Shown here piece by piece: positions 33,956-45,560 of a stretch of DNA of 64,000 nucleotides. Source of the DNA: Bimastos eiseni (lineage: Eukaryota; Annelida; Clitellata; Crassiclitellata; Lumbricidae); the NCBI GenBank assembly GCA_959347315.1, contig OY365814.1:29711251-29775250 (forward strand), read 5' to 3'. Within the stretch, counting starts at the first letter, position 1; each line of letters starts with the position of its first letter. The notes under the pieces are model-generated. The model had not been told where the DNA came from. It saw only the letters and a list, made by a program, of their open reading frames with translations, and searched no databases. The position numbers were made by a program, and so were the translations under genes.

Positions 33956-34752
33956 TAGCCGGTACAAATAGCACGGTATCCGATATGTTGTATTAAAATC
34001 ACGGTAGCCGATTTATTGATCTGAATGTGCGGTAGCCGAATTGATGTTTTAAAAGCATGGTAGCCGATTTGTTGTACAAAAAGCACTGTTGCCGATTTGT
34101 TGTATTAAAGGCACGCTAGCCGATTTGTTCTACACAAAGCACGATTGCAGATCTGTTGTATTAAAAGCATGGCAGCAGAATTGTTGAACAAAAAGCACGG
34201 TAGCCGATATGTTGTACTATTAGCACGGCAGCCAATTTGTTATACGAAAAGGACGGTAGCCGAGTTGTTGTACAGTAAGCACGGTAGCCGATTTGTGGTT
34301 TTAAAAGCACGGTTGCCGATTTTTTTTACTTAAAGCAGTGTTGCCGATTTTTTTTATTAAAAGCACGGTAGCTGATTTGTTGTACTAAAAGCACGGTTGC
34401 CGATTTTTTTCACTTAAAGCACGGTAGCCGATTTGTTGTGTTAATAGCACGGTAGCCGACTTTTGCACAAAAAGCACGGTAGCCGTTTTGTTGTACTAAA
34501 AGCACGGTAGTCAATTTGTTGTACGAAAAGGACGGTAGCAGATTTGTGGTTTTAAAAGCACGGTTGCCGATTTTTTTTACTTAAAGCAGTGTTGCCGATT
34601 TGTTGAATTAAAAGCGCGGTAGCTGATTTGTTGTACTAAAAGCACGGTTACCGATTTGTTGTACTAAAAGCACGGTAGCCGATTTGTTGTACTAAAACCA
34701 CAGTAGCTGATTTGTTGTTCTGATAGCACGGTAGCAGATTTGTTGTACAAAA
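33398..34752 (+). repeat. 28-bp satellite array, roughly 45 further units
   Basis: The unit begins TAGCCGATTTGTTGTACTAA and ends with GCACGG. Substitutions are scattered (GAAC for GTAC, GGTTT for GTTGT, a ~31-bp variant containing GATCTCAATGACACGG). A sixfold cycle of 28 is not a codon multiple, so several frames are open, including a 185-aa - strand ORF that is not a gene. The array is less regular after about 34130. Confidence 0.93.
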
Positions 34753-34795
34753 TGTGTATATATCTATGTATATATATATATATATATACATATAG
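34753..34795. repeat. (TA)n tract
   Basis: TATATA immediately left of the transposon's terminal repeat, the expected target for a TA-specific inserter. Confidence 0.85.
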
Positions 34796-36121
34796 TGCTT
34801 GCGGGGAAGTTCGACATTAATTACTTCTTACTTCTTACTTATTAACTTGGTTTAACTCGCTAATGTTGTATGTCTTTGGGTTTCCTATTGAATTTGATCA
34901 TTTTTCATCTCGGGTAAAAATTAATTTAAGATTTTATTCTGCATCGATCGCCAAGAAAATTTGGTAAAACTAAGCCACCCTTAGTTTTGCGGTACCTAAA
35001 ATGGCTGTTTTATAATATTGTTGTTTTGCTGCGTTGTTTTTGGCAGAGACAGGTTTTTCAGTAAGTGTGAATGTTTTTTGTTGCCGTAGAATGTATAGAT
35101 TACAATGATAAACTCATTTCTTTTTTATTCGCTGGAGATTGTCAACTGACGTAGATTCTAACTTCCCCCCTCCTTGTTCGAGGGAATTTAGACACTGTAT
35201 TTAGTGATCGTTGTTAAATGTGTGCACAAGTTTTTAAATTTAGTTTATTGGTCAGCATGTAAGTGCTGAGACCTTTGCTGACCTCAATTTTATCAGCTAC
35301 TGGTATTTACCTAATCGCCTGTATGCTATATTATTGCTGTAGACTGGAATTTTGTTTAAACAAATAACAAAAAATTTTTCAGATGCTTTGGCCCTTCCTG
35401 ATGATCCCACTTCGTCAACTTCCCCTCCAGTGGAATCTACTTCTTTGCTTTCACTTTCTTTTAAGGATTTACATCCAACTCCAATAATTAATAGGGCAAA
35501 GAAGAGCAATGGTGGAAGATGAAAATCAGCTGCTGTCCTTTCATCACCAGCATACCGGAAAAACCTGTTTGAGAGAAATGAAATCAAGAACAAGAAGACT
35601 TCAAGCAAACTGTTTTGAACAAAGAGAAGCTATGTAGTAAAGAGCATCCACAAAAAAGAAGTTAAAGAATAAGATTAAACAATGTAAAAAAAAAGAATCT
35701 GGAACCCTTCGTGTGAAAAATGTGCGAGCCAATGAAACCGATTGCAACAATTATGCTACGACGACAACGAGAACGCTGATGAAGAATGGATTTATTGTCA
35801 GACTTGAAGTGCATGACATCACGAGTCATGTGCGGATGCCATAAATGGCTTATATTTCTCTTGTGAAAAATGTAAATCAAAAAGTTAGCGGACTATTTGA
35901 CATTGTCGAATTTCTCCTTAATGTTGGGGGAAGTTTGACAATTTATAGGCCTCTAGTTCTGACTTAGCTACATCTATCATCAGTTTATTATCAAACAAGA
36001 CCTCATTACTATGTTGTGCTACAATAACCTATGGTTAAGAAATTTAAAAGCATTTATTTTCAAACAATTATGTTGTTATTTTTAAAAAGTATGCTTAGTG
36101 TGTCGAACTTCCCCACAAGCA
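34796..36121 (+). mobile_element. decayed pogo/Tigger-like DNA transposon, 1.33 kb
   Basis: The 21-bp terminal inverted repeats 34796-34816 (TGCTTGCGGGGAAGTTCGAC-A) and 36101-36121 match at 20 of 21 positions. They are flanked by TA-rich DNA, as expected for a TA-inserting IS630-Tc1-mariner family member. A further copy of the terminal motif (TTGGGGGAAGTTTGACA) lies inside at about 35925. Only the C-terminal part of a transposase is left (35382-35885). DNA-binding and DDE catalytic regions are missing, so the copy cannot move by itself. Confidence 0.8.
35382..35885 (+). pseudogene. transposase C-terminus (post-DDE tail and PHD-like finger), broken
   Basis: An acceptor-like AATTTTTCAG precedes 35382. 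The frame then reads DALALPDDPTSSTSPP, FKDLHPTPIINRAKKSNGG, stop, KSAAVLSSPAYRKNLFERNE. This resembles the region after the DDE domain in many pogo-type transposases (F..i.P.P....R....g.sAvLtSspyk..L). At 35776-35885 the frames combine to give ADEEWIYCQT, a stop, then HHESCADAINGLYFSCEKCK. This matches the PHD-like zinc finger (W..C..C..W.H..C......F.C..C) found at the end of such proteins, with a stop and a small indel. Stops at about 35522, 35617 and 35805 show it is dead. The identification is by pattern only. Confidence 0.65.
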
Positions 36122-37055
36122 TATATATATATCCTGATACGGATTTTCTGCATACTGCTGCAGGGACCTACAATCCCAATAATTGTTCTTCGCCCTCGAT
36201 GTTCTGTCGCGTTGGTCGCTTGTGCTCTTCTAAATATAGGAAGGAGGACAATGCCATATGCGATCTCATTTGTCTTGTAGAAAGAACAGTTGCATTGTCT
36301 TTTCAACATCTGGCGCCGCCGTTGTCTATGCTGCACTGCAAGAATCGGCCAAAACCTAGTCGTAATTAGGTCAATATCGACGGATTTAGGTCACTAACAG
36401 ATAATAATAAAAAATTTGAAGAAGGTATCTAGACGGCGAATCATCTTAAAAACGTGTTTTTTAACTTTCACTAAATCAGATCTCAAATCATGTCAAGATT
36501 TTCAAGCAAGGGTCGAAGAGTAATTACTGTACATAATAGACTCGAACGATGCAACCACAGTGACTATGAACATCCATGCCATCCGTCAGTTGTCAACAGG
36601 AATCCGCTGGTTGGTTCCACGCTATGTGCGTGCATGGGCCCACCACTGGTGACTCTTTTCAGTTTATAGTGCACTGTTTTTGCTAATGGATATTTTACAT
36701 TTGTTCTTAACGTCATTTAACATCATATAAGTGAGTAGATTTTTCTAAAAGGTACTATGTAAAGTTTAACTATAAAGTTTTACTATACACATGTACAGTA
36801 TATACAGTTTAATTGATTCAATCGTTCATTAACTGACTGCGGTTGTAATCTTGCTTCGTTGCCAGGCCATGTGAGTCCTTGCGAACATCGTTTCTGCAAC
36901 CGTCGTAAATGCAAATTACTTCCAACGATGATTCCAACCGATGACTCAATGATTCTATGTCTCGTCCTAATATTTTGTCTCTGCTTACGATGCATTTTCT
37001 AAAACACCTTCTGGTTCAGCATCAACGAATCAACCCGTACAACATCGAGGACGAC
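36122..37055. other. gene-free stretch with repeat D copy 2
   Basis: 36629-36696 matches 22511-22572 (GGGCCCACCACTGGTGACTC, then AGTTTATAGTGCA and TTTGCTAATGGATAT). No gene otherwise. Confidence 0.55.
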
Positions 37056-37056
37056 C

Positions 37057-37317
37057 GCTACCTGGTGAGCGCTACCTGGTGAGCACTACCTGGTGAGCGC
37101 TACCTGGTGAGCACTACCTGGTGAGCGCTACCTGGTGAGCGCTACCTGGTGAACGCTACCTGGTGAGCACTACCTGGTGAGCGCTACCTGGTGAGCACTA
37201 CCTGGTGAGCGCTACCTGGTGAGCGCTACCTGGTGAGCACTACCTGGTGAGCGCTACCTGGTGAGCGCTACCTGGTGAGCGCTACCTGGTGAGCACTACC
37301 TGGTAAGCGCTACCTGC
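37057..37317 (+). repeat. 14-bp minisatellite, about 18-19 copies
   Basis: Unit TACCTGGTGAGCGC with a binary variant GCGC/GCAC, plus one AACGC and one GGTAAGC copy. The order of G and A variants along the array is irregular. Confidence 0.97.
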
Positions 37318-37965
37318 ATGGTTGACAATGCAGAGATCGAATTTTATCGTTCTTTGACAGTAAAACATTTAGTATATCTATCCTTTACGACAATTCGTTT
37401 TCAGAAAGCATTTCTCACCGTAACTGCTGTTCTTTCTTTTAAAATATTACAACAAGCTTATCTTCCTCGGTAAATACGATTTTGTCTGGTTGTTTGGCTG
37501 GTCCAGCTATTTATTGGAAACCATTCATATTGCACTTAGCAATTATACATCAGGCGCCATCATTCTAAAATTATTAGAATGCTGTTCAGACAGGTACTCG
37601 CGTCGGATCAGCCGTCAAATCATCTCTAATAAATGATCACTTCTTCTGCGTTGTCTTAAAGAAGAATATGATAGACTACATAATCATATATTATATAATT
37701 ATATATAATGTACATATAACGTAGTGCGTTTATAAATGTAGATCCGTACTTACATATCTACGTATATATAGATATATTTATTATCTAGGCATTCATGTGC
37801 ATATTTAGTTATAAATATATGATATACAAATGGATGTATAATTTATATTCATATTCATTAATTTATGTACGTATGCATATGGTTGTTAGCGTCGATGTTT
37901 GCTCCCACTGGGAAACGGAGAGCATCGAGAGGGAGAGAGTGATGATAATATGGAAGAGACTGGAG
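37318..37965. other. gene-free AT-rich stretch
   Basis: Nothing recognised. Confidence 0.5.
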
Positions 37966-37969
37966 AGGG

Positions 37970-38012
37970 TCATCAGAGAGAGAGAGAGAGGGAGAGAGGG
38001 AGGGAGGGTGGA
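37970..38012. repeat. (GA)n-rich tract
   Basis: AGAGAGAGAGGGAGAG-type purine run. Confidence 0.9.
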
Positions 38013-38142
38013 GATATTCATGGAAGGGAGAAACAACGCAATCGATGTCGTTTCCCTTCAGAACAAAAGCAGCATTCATAAGAATTTAGAATAATTGAAC
38101 GATTTACTGCTTATGCAGATTATGACGGACTGCCAGGGAGTG

Positions 38143-38222
38143 GATCTCTCTCTCTCTCTCTCTCTGGGCCTCTCTGTCTCTGCCTGTCTGTCTATCTGGC
38201 TGTCTTGCTATCTGTCTCTCCA
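38143..38222. repeat. (CT)n / CTGTCT tract
   Basis: Pure CT run followed by CTGTCTG variants. Confidence 0.9.
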
Positions 38223-38752
38223 TTTTCGGTCTGTGTCTGCTTGACTCCCTGTCACTTCCTCTCTTGCATGTATATACGCATGTATATGTATGTATGTAAT
38301 TACTGTTGCATGTATGAAAATACGTAGGTATGTAAGTATGTGTATATATATATATTGAATGTGTTGTATATGTGGCAAACAGGAGGTCGCTTGTACTGTG
38401 TTCCATTATTCAGAATCAAAGGAAATAAAAATCGAAGAACCCTTATATATTTATATATTATAACGCTTTCCTATATACAAAAGAATTATATATACATTCT
38501 AATACAGATCGATTTCCGACTGATGGACTCTCCTCCCTTTTCTCCTGTATAAAAGTCTTTTTGATGAGCACAGAGCAAGTTCCATTCTGGTCTGTGTTCG
38601 ACTGATATATTCACCAGTTGTCCTTCCCCAAGATAATACAATACACCCTGCGACCCTTCTATTCCCAGGTGTCTTCTCCTGACCAACACACGCGACATGC
38701 TGTCACACACAGCATGGTATGTGAGTATGTAACAGAATGACCATGCATACAT

Positions 38753-38824
38753 GTATTTATGTATGTATGTATGTATGTATGTATGTATGTATGTATGTAT
38801 GTATGTATGTATGTATGTATGTAG

Positions 38825-38855
<31 letters not shown>

Positions 38856-38948
38856 TGTATGTATGTATGTATGTATGTATGTATGTATGTATGTATGTAG
38901 GTATGTTTGCATGTATGTATGCATGTATGTATGCATGCATGCATATAT
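38753..38948. repeat. (GTAT)n tetranucleotide array
   Basis: About 45 GTAT copies with few interruptions (GTAGATAT at 38820, GTAGGTATGTTTGC near 38900). Confidence 0.97.
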
Positions 38949-39955
38949 TCGTCATCAGTATGCATTTGTAACACTATCTTGATGATACGTTTTGGTCGTT
39001 ATATAAAGCAGCATTGAGTTCCCTGGAAGACAAATTAGGACCTGAAAGTTCTCCTAAAACAGCTTCATTTGAGATGTTGGCCACCGAAGAACGCTAGCAC
39101 ATTTGTAGACCCTCCAGCATGACAATACTGATCATGGCAATGTACAAGTGAACGTATCAATGGCGCCTTATAAGGCAAGTCCGTGTCTGTCAGTGTCATT
39201 GTCTGTCGGGAGCTGAACGAACGTCTTTGCCACATTGTGTATCTGCATGAAGGCGCCATTTTGGCTCCTTAGCCACACTCAAAAGATAAACTAGAACGGA
39301 TTTCAGCCGTTAGTCAAACGTCGGAACTACTTATCCCACGGCTGCTAGAGATGTCAGCGCTTTCCATCACGACTCCATCATCATCACCACCACCAGCACC
39401 GGAAACCAAAGACACTGGCAGCAAAAAACAATTAACATTCTGCTGACAGCCGGACGGGTTGCGTTTAATTTGCCTTTTCGGGAAGTGGCGCTACACAAAT
39501 TGGTCATATCAAGCAATGCCGACAGGATTCTATCCCACCTCTCTCCTTAAAGACTGTGTGTGGTTCTAACTTCATTCTGGTGATCGCCAAAATTAGCAAT
39601 CCCTCGCTCTCTACTGGCAACTTCTCTATAGCCTTAAACATCCTCTCGTCTCCGATGATCTGATGAAAGCATCTGTTGATAAGGAAAACCTATCCAACCC
39701 TACTGCAACTACGACTAATAATTATCAAGAACAGGAAATTCTTCGTTTCTTCCGTTATTCGTTTTTCTTTCCCTTCTTGGTTCCTTCCTTGCTTCCTTTC
39801 TAGCTCGCGCATTCCTTATGAAGTAGAAGAAATGGAACAAAAAGAAAACTACGAAGAGCAGGGACAAGAGCAAGAAATGAAAGAACAATAAACAAGATAA
39901 ACGAGAAAAGGAACGATAACAAGATGCAAAGAAAATCTAAAGACACTGATGATCA
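38949..39955. other. gene-free stretch
   Basis: GTGGCGCTACACAAATTGG at 39486 resembles the retroelement 3'-end word. No gene recognised. Confidence 0.45.
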
Positions 39956-39964
39956 TGAAAGTGA

Positions 39965-40122
39965 GGTAGATGATGATGATGACGACGACGACGACGATGA
40001 CGACGACGATGATGGTATGGTGGTGGTGGTGATGATGGTGATGATGGTGATGATGAGGTGGTGGAGGAGGACGAGAAGGAGGAGGAGGAGGAGGAGGAGG
40101 AGGAGGAGGAGGAGTAGTAAGA
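39965..40122. repeat. GAT/GAC, TGG/TGA and GGA triplet tracts
   Basis: GATGATGACGACGAC, then GGTGGTGATGATGG, then GGAGGAGGA. Asp-, Met/Val- and Arg-run ORFs are by-products. Confidence 0.9.
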
Positions 40123-41995
40123 TGATTTGATGATGTTTGTAATGCCGCTGATGATGCAACAGCAGCGACAACGACGCCGAGATCAATTGAAAGCCTAAAA
40201 AATTCGTCATCATGATCGTTTTACTCAATAACAGTCGATTTATATCTTCCGTTAGCATCAACAATGCCATTCTCCAATTCAAACGTTTCCTCCAATCATC
40301 AGTGTCATTGCTTAGTCACAGAGCAACAATCAAAATTCACCAGGCGTCGCTGGTCCTAATCCACCTTAATGACGTAACAATGACGTCGTAATGACGTCAG
40401 CGTCGCGCCTCTTACAACGCCCCGTCTCCTTGATCGGTCTTTCAAACAGCCAAGGCCACGCATCATTCGATTCTTTGAAAGCCTCTTAGCCAGTCTTCTG
40501 TCAGCTGTCTCCTGGATAACATACCCCGGTCGCCAGAGTTCGTTGCAAAATTGGTGCCATGACGAGGGCTTGCTTTTCAATTTTCCGCGTCGAGGATATA
40601 TTATTTCTCAATTAATTTTAGACATGCTTCTTTGGTGCACTGTTTTTGCTTCTCCGATGTCAAATAGGACGTTTGAGGCATTCCGAACGCTAGATGTCGT
40701 CTTTCAAATCATCGCTTGTCGACATCAGCTACTAGCGTGGCCAATGAAACCCGACGGATCGCGCTATAAAAACATCGCTCGGTAACAGCAAATATTAGCG
40801 TGGCCAAAAAAGCCCCACTGGTCGCAAGAGAGACGATGCATTGATTAGAGCTTTACCGAATATTCGTATTCGATTTACTTCGGACTCGAATAGTGCCCCG
40901 AATAGTTCATTCGTACTTGGCGAATAGTTTCTCAAAACAGAATACGGATGGGCAATAGGCGTAATTATTTTAGCGTAGATTAAAAATGCGCAATATAACA
41001 TTTTACGTCGCACTGTGTAGTTTTCTATAGGCCTACTCCTGTTAGCTTCCGGTTTCTGTTCAAGTGATAAATAAATGTTAAATTTGATCGATTTTCATTC
41101 AATCTAACAGTTATAATGTATTAAGTGTTCTGAAAATCTTACAGTCCCAACGTAGGCTCTCTGTAAAGTGTTCGGAAAGATTTACATTGAGCGAAGCAAA
41201 ATGAGGTGCAGTGACACTTTACAATAGGGTACGATGATTCGAGCACAAGGTCATTTATGCACTTCGTATAAGGTAATAATATCATGTGTAACAGACCTGC
41301 TGGCCATTTGAGAAGTTCCACAACAGCACTGATATGAGATTGACATTCATTTAAAATCAAAAATTAAGATATAATTTCATGCAGTCAAAACGCGATGCAT
41401 CTACAGCGGAAAGTCCAATCGAAAACATTTGGAACATTTAGCCGTTTTGCAAGCCATCTTGCATAACTATCAGTAAGGAGGTTATTTACTTTGTGACTTG
41501 ATGCCAAGGAAAGAAAGCCAGAATTGAAGTCGATTTGAAATTGAACTTTCTATGTATATAAAACCATAACCATAACCAAATGTTTTATTGATAACTGACA
41601 ATCAAACAGAATCAAACAGAATGGCAGAACATACAAAGCAAACAGTGATCGACAGAAAATAATGGTGAATAGAAACAACAGAATTTTCCGCTATTGACGA
41701 AACCATTTCAACGTATATAGAAATTGAGACGTCTTAGCAAATGATGTTGATGCGTATATGTAAAATGCGAATTTTACCTAGTCACATCTAAAGCTTAGCT
41801 AGTTAATTAGAGAATTACTAACCAAGGGTATATATATATACAAGATAATTCATATATATGAATGTATGTATTTTATGCTCAGACAATTTATGTCAAAAAC
41901 GTCATAACCGTGGTACTCATTGATGCCAAATGCTAACAGACAACTAATTCGATGCTGCCATGGAAACGCTCCCCTCTCTTTCTCTGTCGCTATGT
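40123..41995. other. gene-free stretch
   Basis: Nothing recognised apart from a short imperfect duplication at 40730-40830: AGCGTGGCCAATGAAACCCG against AGCGTGGCCAAAAAAGCCCC. Ends in a CT-rich tract. Confidence 0.5.
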
Positions 41996-42050
41996 CTCAG
42001 TCTCTCTCTGTATCTATCTATGTCTGTTTCTCTCCCCCTCCCTCTCTGTC

Positions 42051-42102
<52 letters not shown>
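41973..42102. repeat. CT-rich then (CTGT)n then (CT)n
   Basis: TCTCTG variants, seven CTGT copies, then pure CT. Confidence 0.92.
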
Positions 42103-42255
42103 CTGTGGCATTTCGTCTGCATCGTCATGAAGAATGAGACGGTACATACTCTGTGTCATGTTTCTGGGTTCGAATCCCAGATCGGTTTCCCTTATGGTTG
42201 TTTCTGCTATCAGTTGGTAATTATTGCGTTGAATATCTCGGCTGCATGACATCGC
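42103..42255 (+). mobile_element. tRNA-derived SINE fragment
   Basis: TCTGGGTTCGAATCCCAGA at 42163-42181 is a perfect tRNA T-arm (5-bp stem CTGGG/CCCAG, loop TTCGAAT) and contains a consensus B box. The preceding CTGTGTCATGTT fits the anticodon region. The A box is too degenerate to place, so this is a SINE head fragment rather than a tRNA gene. Confidence 0.6.
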
Positions 42256-42660
42256 GAGGAAAAGAGCGAGGAGGATGTGGAGGCGTAGGTGGAAGTAGAG
42301 GAGTTGACGGATGAGAGGGAAGAGGTGGAGAAAAAGAGGGAAGCGGTGGAGGAGGAGAGGGATGAGAAGGATGGAGAAAGGGTAGAGATGGATGGATAGA
42401 GGGATGAGAGGAAGGTAGAGAAGGAGATATGGAAGAGGTGGGAAAGAGAGGGACGAGATGAATAAAAAAGGAAAGATAGGGAGAAAGAGATGGAGGCGGA
42501 AAGGGAAGTGGTGGAAGAAGAGAGGGAAACGGTGTAGAAAACTAGGGAAGAGATGGAAGAAAATATGGAAGAGGTGGAGTAAAAGAGCGAAGAGAGAGAC
42601 AGACAAACAAACAGACAAACTGGAGAGGGCAGAGGTGGAGTATGAAGAAAAAGAAGAAAC
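42256..42660. repeat. imperfect purine-rich (GGAAGAGATGGA-like) tract
   Basis: About 400 bp almost free of C on the + strand, with GGTGGAG, AGGGATGAGA and GGAAGAGATGGA words recurring. The 248-aa - strand ORF and 82-aa + strand ORF are by-products. Confidence 0.75.
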
Positions 42661-42983
42661 GGAAGATGAAGCGCTTCCTCTCGTCCTCATCTGGTCTCGA
42701 TGGTGAATCCGTTGGTTCCTCTGGCGAGGCTTTTGCGAGGGCGCTGATAAATTCTGTTTATTTCTACTTGCATAGACATCGTCCTTGTATGCGTCGGTGT
42801 ACTTCGCTTCATCTCATTCTCTTTCAGTCTTCATGGACCTCGCTCCCTTTTCACTCAACATTGTGTCAATAGTTCCTCCGTTCCCTTGGCTCTCCGTCAG
42901 TTCTTTCCTCTTCCTTCCGTCCTTTAAACCCTCCATCCCTTCGTCCCTCCGTTCTCCAGGTCTTTGTCTGTCCCTCCTGTGTA

Positions 42984-43260
42984 TGTTTCTCTCTCTCTCT
43001 CTCTCTCTCTGTGTATTTCTCTCTCTGTCTCCCTCTCTCTCTGTCTCTCTCTGTCGCTCTCTCTGTCTCTGTCTCTACCTCTCTGTCTCTGTCTGTCTGT
43101 CTGTCTCTCTCTGTCTCTGTCTGTCTGTCTCTCTCTCTCGTTTTTTCCCTTTTTCTTTCTCTCTCTGTGTCTCTCTTACTCTGTCTCTCTCTCTCTTCCT
43201 CTCTTTCTCTGGCTCTCTCTGTCTGTGTATGTGTCTTTGTCTGTCTCTGTCTCTGCCTAC

Positions 43261-43308
<48 letters not shown>

Positions 43309-43448
43309 GTAGCTCTATCTGTCTCTGTTTGTCTCTTTGTTTGTTTGTCTGTCTGCCTATCTGTCCGCCCGTCTGTCTGCCTGTATATCTGTCTATCTTT
43401 CTGTCCATTTGTCCGTCCGTCTGTCCGTCCGTCTGCCTGTCTATTTCC
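42984..43448. repeat. long CT/CTGT/GTCC pyrimidine-rich microsatellite complex
   Basis: Alternating (CT)n, (CTGT)n and TGTCCGTC blocks; ORFs up to 254 aa run through it in three + frames. Confidence 0.95.
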
Positions 43449-44400
43449 GAGTTTGTCTTCTTGCCGTTTTATTTCTGGTACTTATTGGTTCTATTCGACG
43501 TAATCGTCACTGACTTCACCCAATCCATTAAGTCTCCCTTTCTCTTTTGGTCTCTTTCCTTGCCTTCCGTTTCCCTCTCTCCCCTCTCCCTCCTTCGCCT
43601 TCTTTTCATCAGTCATAACCACCTCCTCCTCCACTTCCTGCTCCTCCTGCTCCTCCTCCCCTTCTTCCATCTCCTTCCCTCTCTGTTTTCCTACCTCGTT
43701 CCCTCAGTTTCTTTCTCCCAGATTTGGAGATTCTTTTTCCTGCAAGAAAAGGAGGCGATTCGTCAAGAATCCTAAAACCTAGACTGGAACTTTCGGAATA
43801 ACTGCCATATTTCGCCAACAGAAATTTTCCCTCAGATAAATCGACGCTTCTCAATCAAATATTTTTATTTGTTTACGACAGCCATAATATATAATGGGCT
43901 CTCAATAGGTTTTGATGGTTCTTGGGTTGAAAATACGTTGGCGCTATATAACATTGACTAATAGTAATAACAATAATAATAGTATACAATAATAAAATAA
44001 TAATAATAAAACCATCTGCGAAGACTAGCCATTTCAGAACAATGCCCCCTTAATTTTTTGAAACCCGAGGGTTCATACGTACCTCAGGGGGGGTGGAATA
44101 ATAATAATGACTGCATAAAGAAGAACCTGTAAACCCTACCTAATGAATCGAACTCGCATAAATTATGTTGCTTCATATTATCAGTTTTGCTCAATCGAAC
44201 GACTACATCACGAATTCAGAACATCTCACAGTTCCACTATCGTATCAATTGAAAACTGTCTCCATACTCACCAACTATATAATTATGATACCGAATTCCC
44301 GGCCTATTGGTTGGAAATGCAGCACAATGCTACCAAAGTCGGTGCAGTGAGCCCTTAAATTGTAACGCTACATATTTTATCCAGAGTACAATCAGTGGTC
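43449..44400. other. gene-free stretch with a stem-loop beside AAT repeats
   Basis: At 44064-44089 CCCGAGG pairs with CCTCAGGG around GTTCATACGTA. This nearly repeats the stem-loop at 4698-4724 and is again followed within 20 bp by AATAATAAT. GGCGCTATATAACATTG at 43939 is a retroelement 3'-end word. CTCCTCCTCC tract at 43618-43670. Confidence 0.55.
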
Positions 44401-44530
44401 AGTAGTTCAATCTAACGAGACAGTGTTGATAACAAATATAAATAGCGTCATCCTCCTACTTTAGCCAGGCTTGGGACTGGCACCGTAACATTGCAAAAAG
44501 CGGAGCTAATATTTATCGCAAATGTTAGTT
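44401..44530 (+). repeat. family A repeat, copy 3 (first half of tandem dimer)
   Basis: Landmarks are AGTTCAATCTAACGAGACAG, TGATAACAA, TCCTCCTACTTT, GCCAGGCTTGGGACTGGCAC and GCGGAGCTAATATTTATCGC. Confidence 0.8.
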
Positions 44531-44660
44531 GGTTCAGTTTAACGACACTGTGATAACAACCATTAGCAGTATCTCCCTCCCACTTTCTCTAGACTTGGGA
44601 CTGGTACTGTCAGAGTGCGAACAGTGGTCGAGTTAATATTAGTCGCAGTTGTTCATTATT
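44531..44660 (+). repeat. family A repeat, copy 4 (second half of tandem dimer)
   Basis: Directly follows copy 3 with a period of about 130 bp. It reads TGGTTCAGTTTAACGACACT, GTGATAACAA, CTAGACTTGGGACTGGTACT, GAGTGCGAACAGTGG and GTTAATATTAGTCGCAGTTG. A third partial start (ATTAATCGCAGTTGTCGTTC) lies at about 44831. Confidence 0.8.
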
Positions 44661-45228
<568 letters not shown>

Positions 45229-45427
45229 CTACTCTGTCTCTCCTTCCATATCTGTTTGTCTATCAGTATGTTTGACTGTCTGCCTGCGTCTGTCTTATGT
45301 CTGGCTGAAGTTACGAGTCTCCCTGACTAAATGCACCAGACACTAAGGCCGATGTCTTAAACGCTGATGAACAGAAATTGTCTGTTTGCACCAGAAATGG
45401 CTGTGTTCTATAGTCGGAGAAACACGG

Positions 45428-45560
45428 ACAGACAGAAAGAAGGAAAGACAGACAGACAGATGGATAGACAGATAGACACATTTAGATGAATGGATGGACG
45501 GACGAACGGACGGACGGACGGACGGACGGACGGACGGACGGACGGACAGATAGATAGATT
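45428..45560. repeat. (CAGA)n and (GGAC)n tracts
   Basis: CAGACAGAAAGAAGG variants, then about 14 GGAC copies at 45492-45545. Confidence 0.9.

Noticed and set aside
33417..34086. 185-aa and 91-aa - strand repeat-protein ORFs
   Set aside because: By-products of the 28-bp satellite, whose unit is not a codon multiple.
37057..37317. CRISPR array
   Set aside because: Direct 14-bp tandem units without spacers; eukaryotic minisatellite. The same holds for all other arrays here.
42160..42185. Functional tRNA gene
   Set aside because: Only a T-arm is intact; no acceptor stem or convincing D-arm, so it is called a SINE fragment.
42785..43775. ORFs of 175-254 aa in the CT-rich region
   Set aside because: Low-complexity Ser/Leu/Cys translations of CT and CTGT repeats, open in several frames and on both strands.
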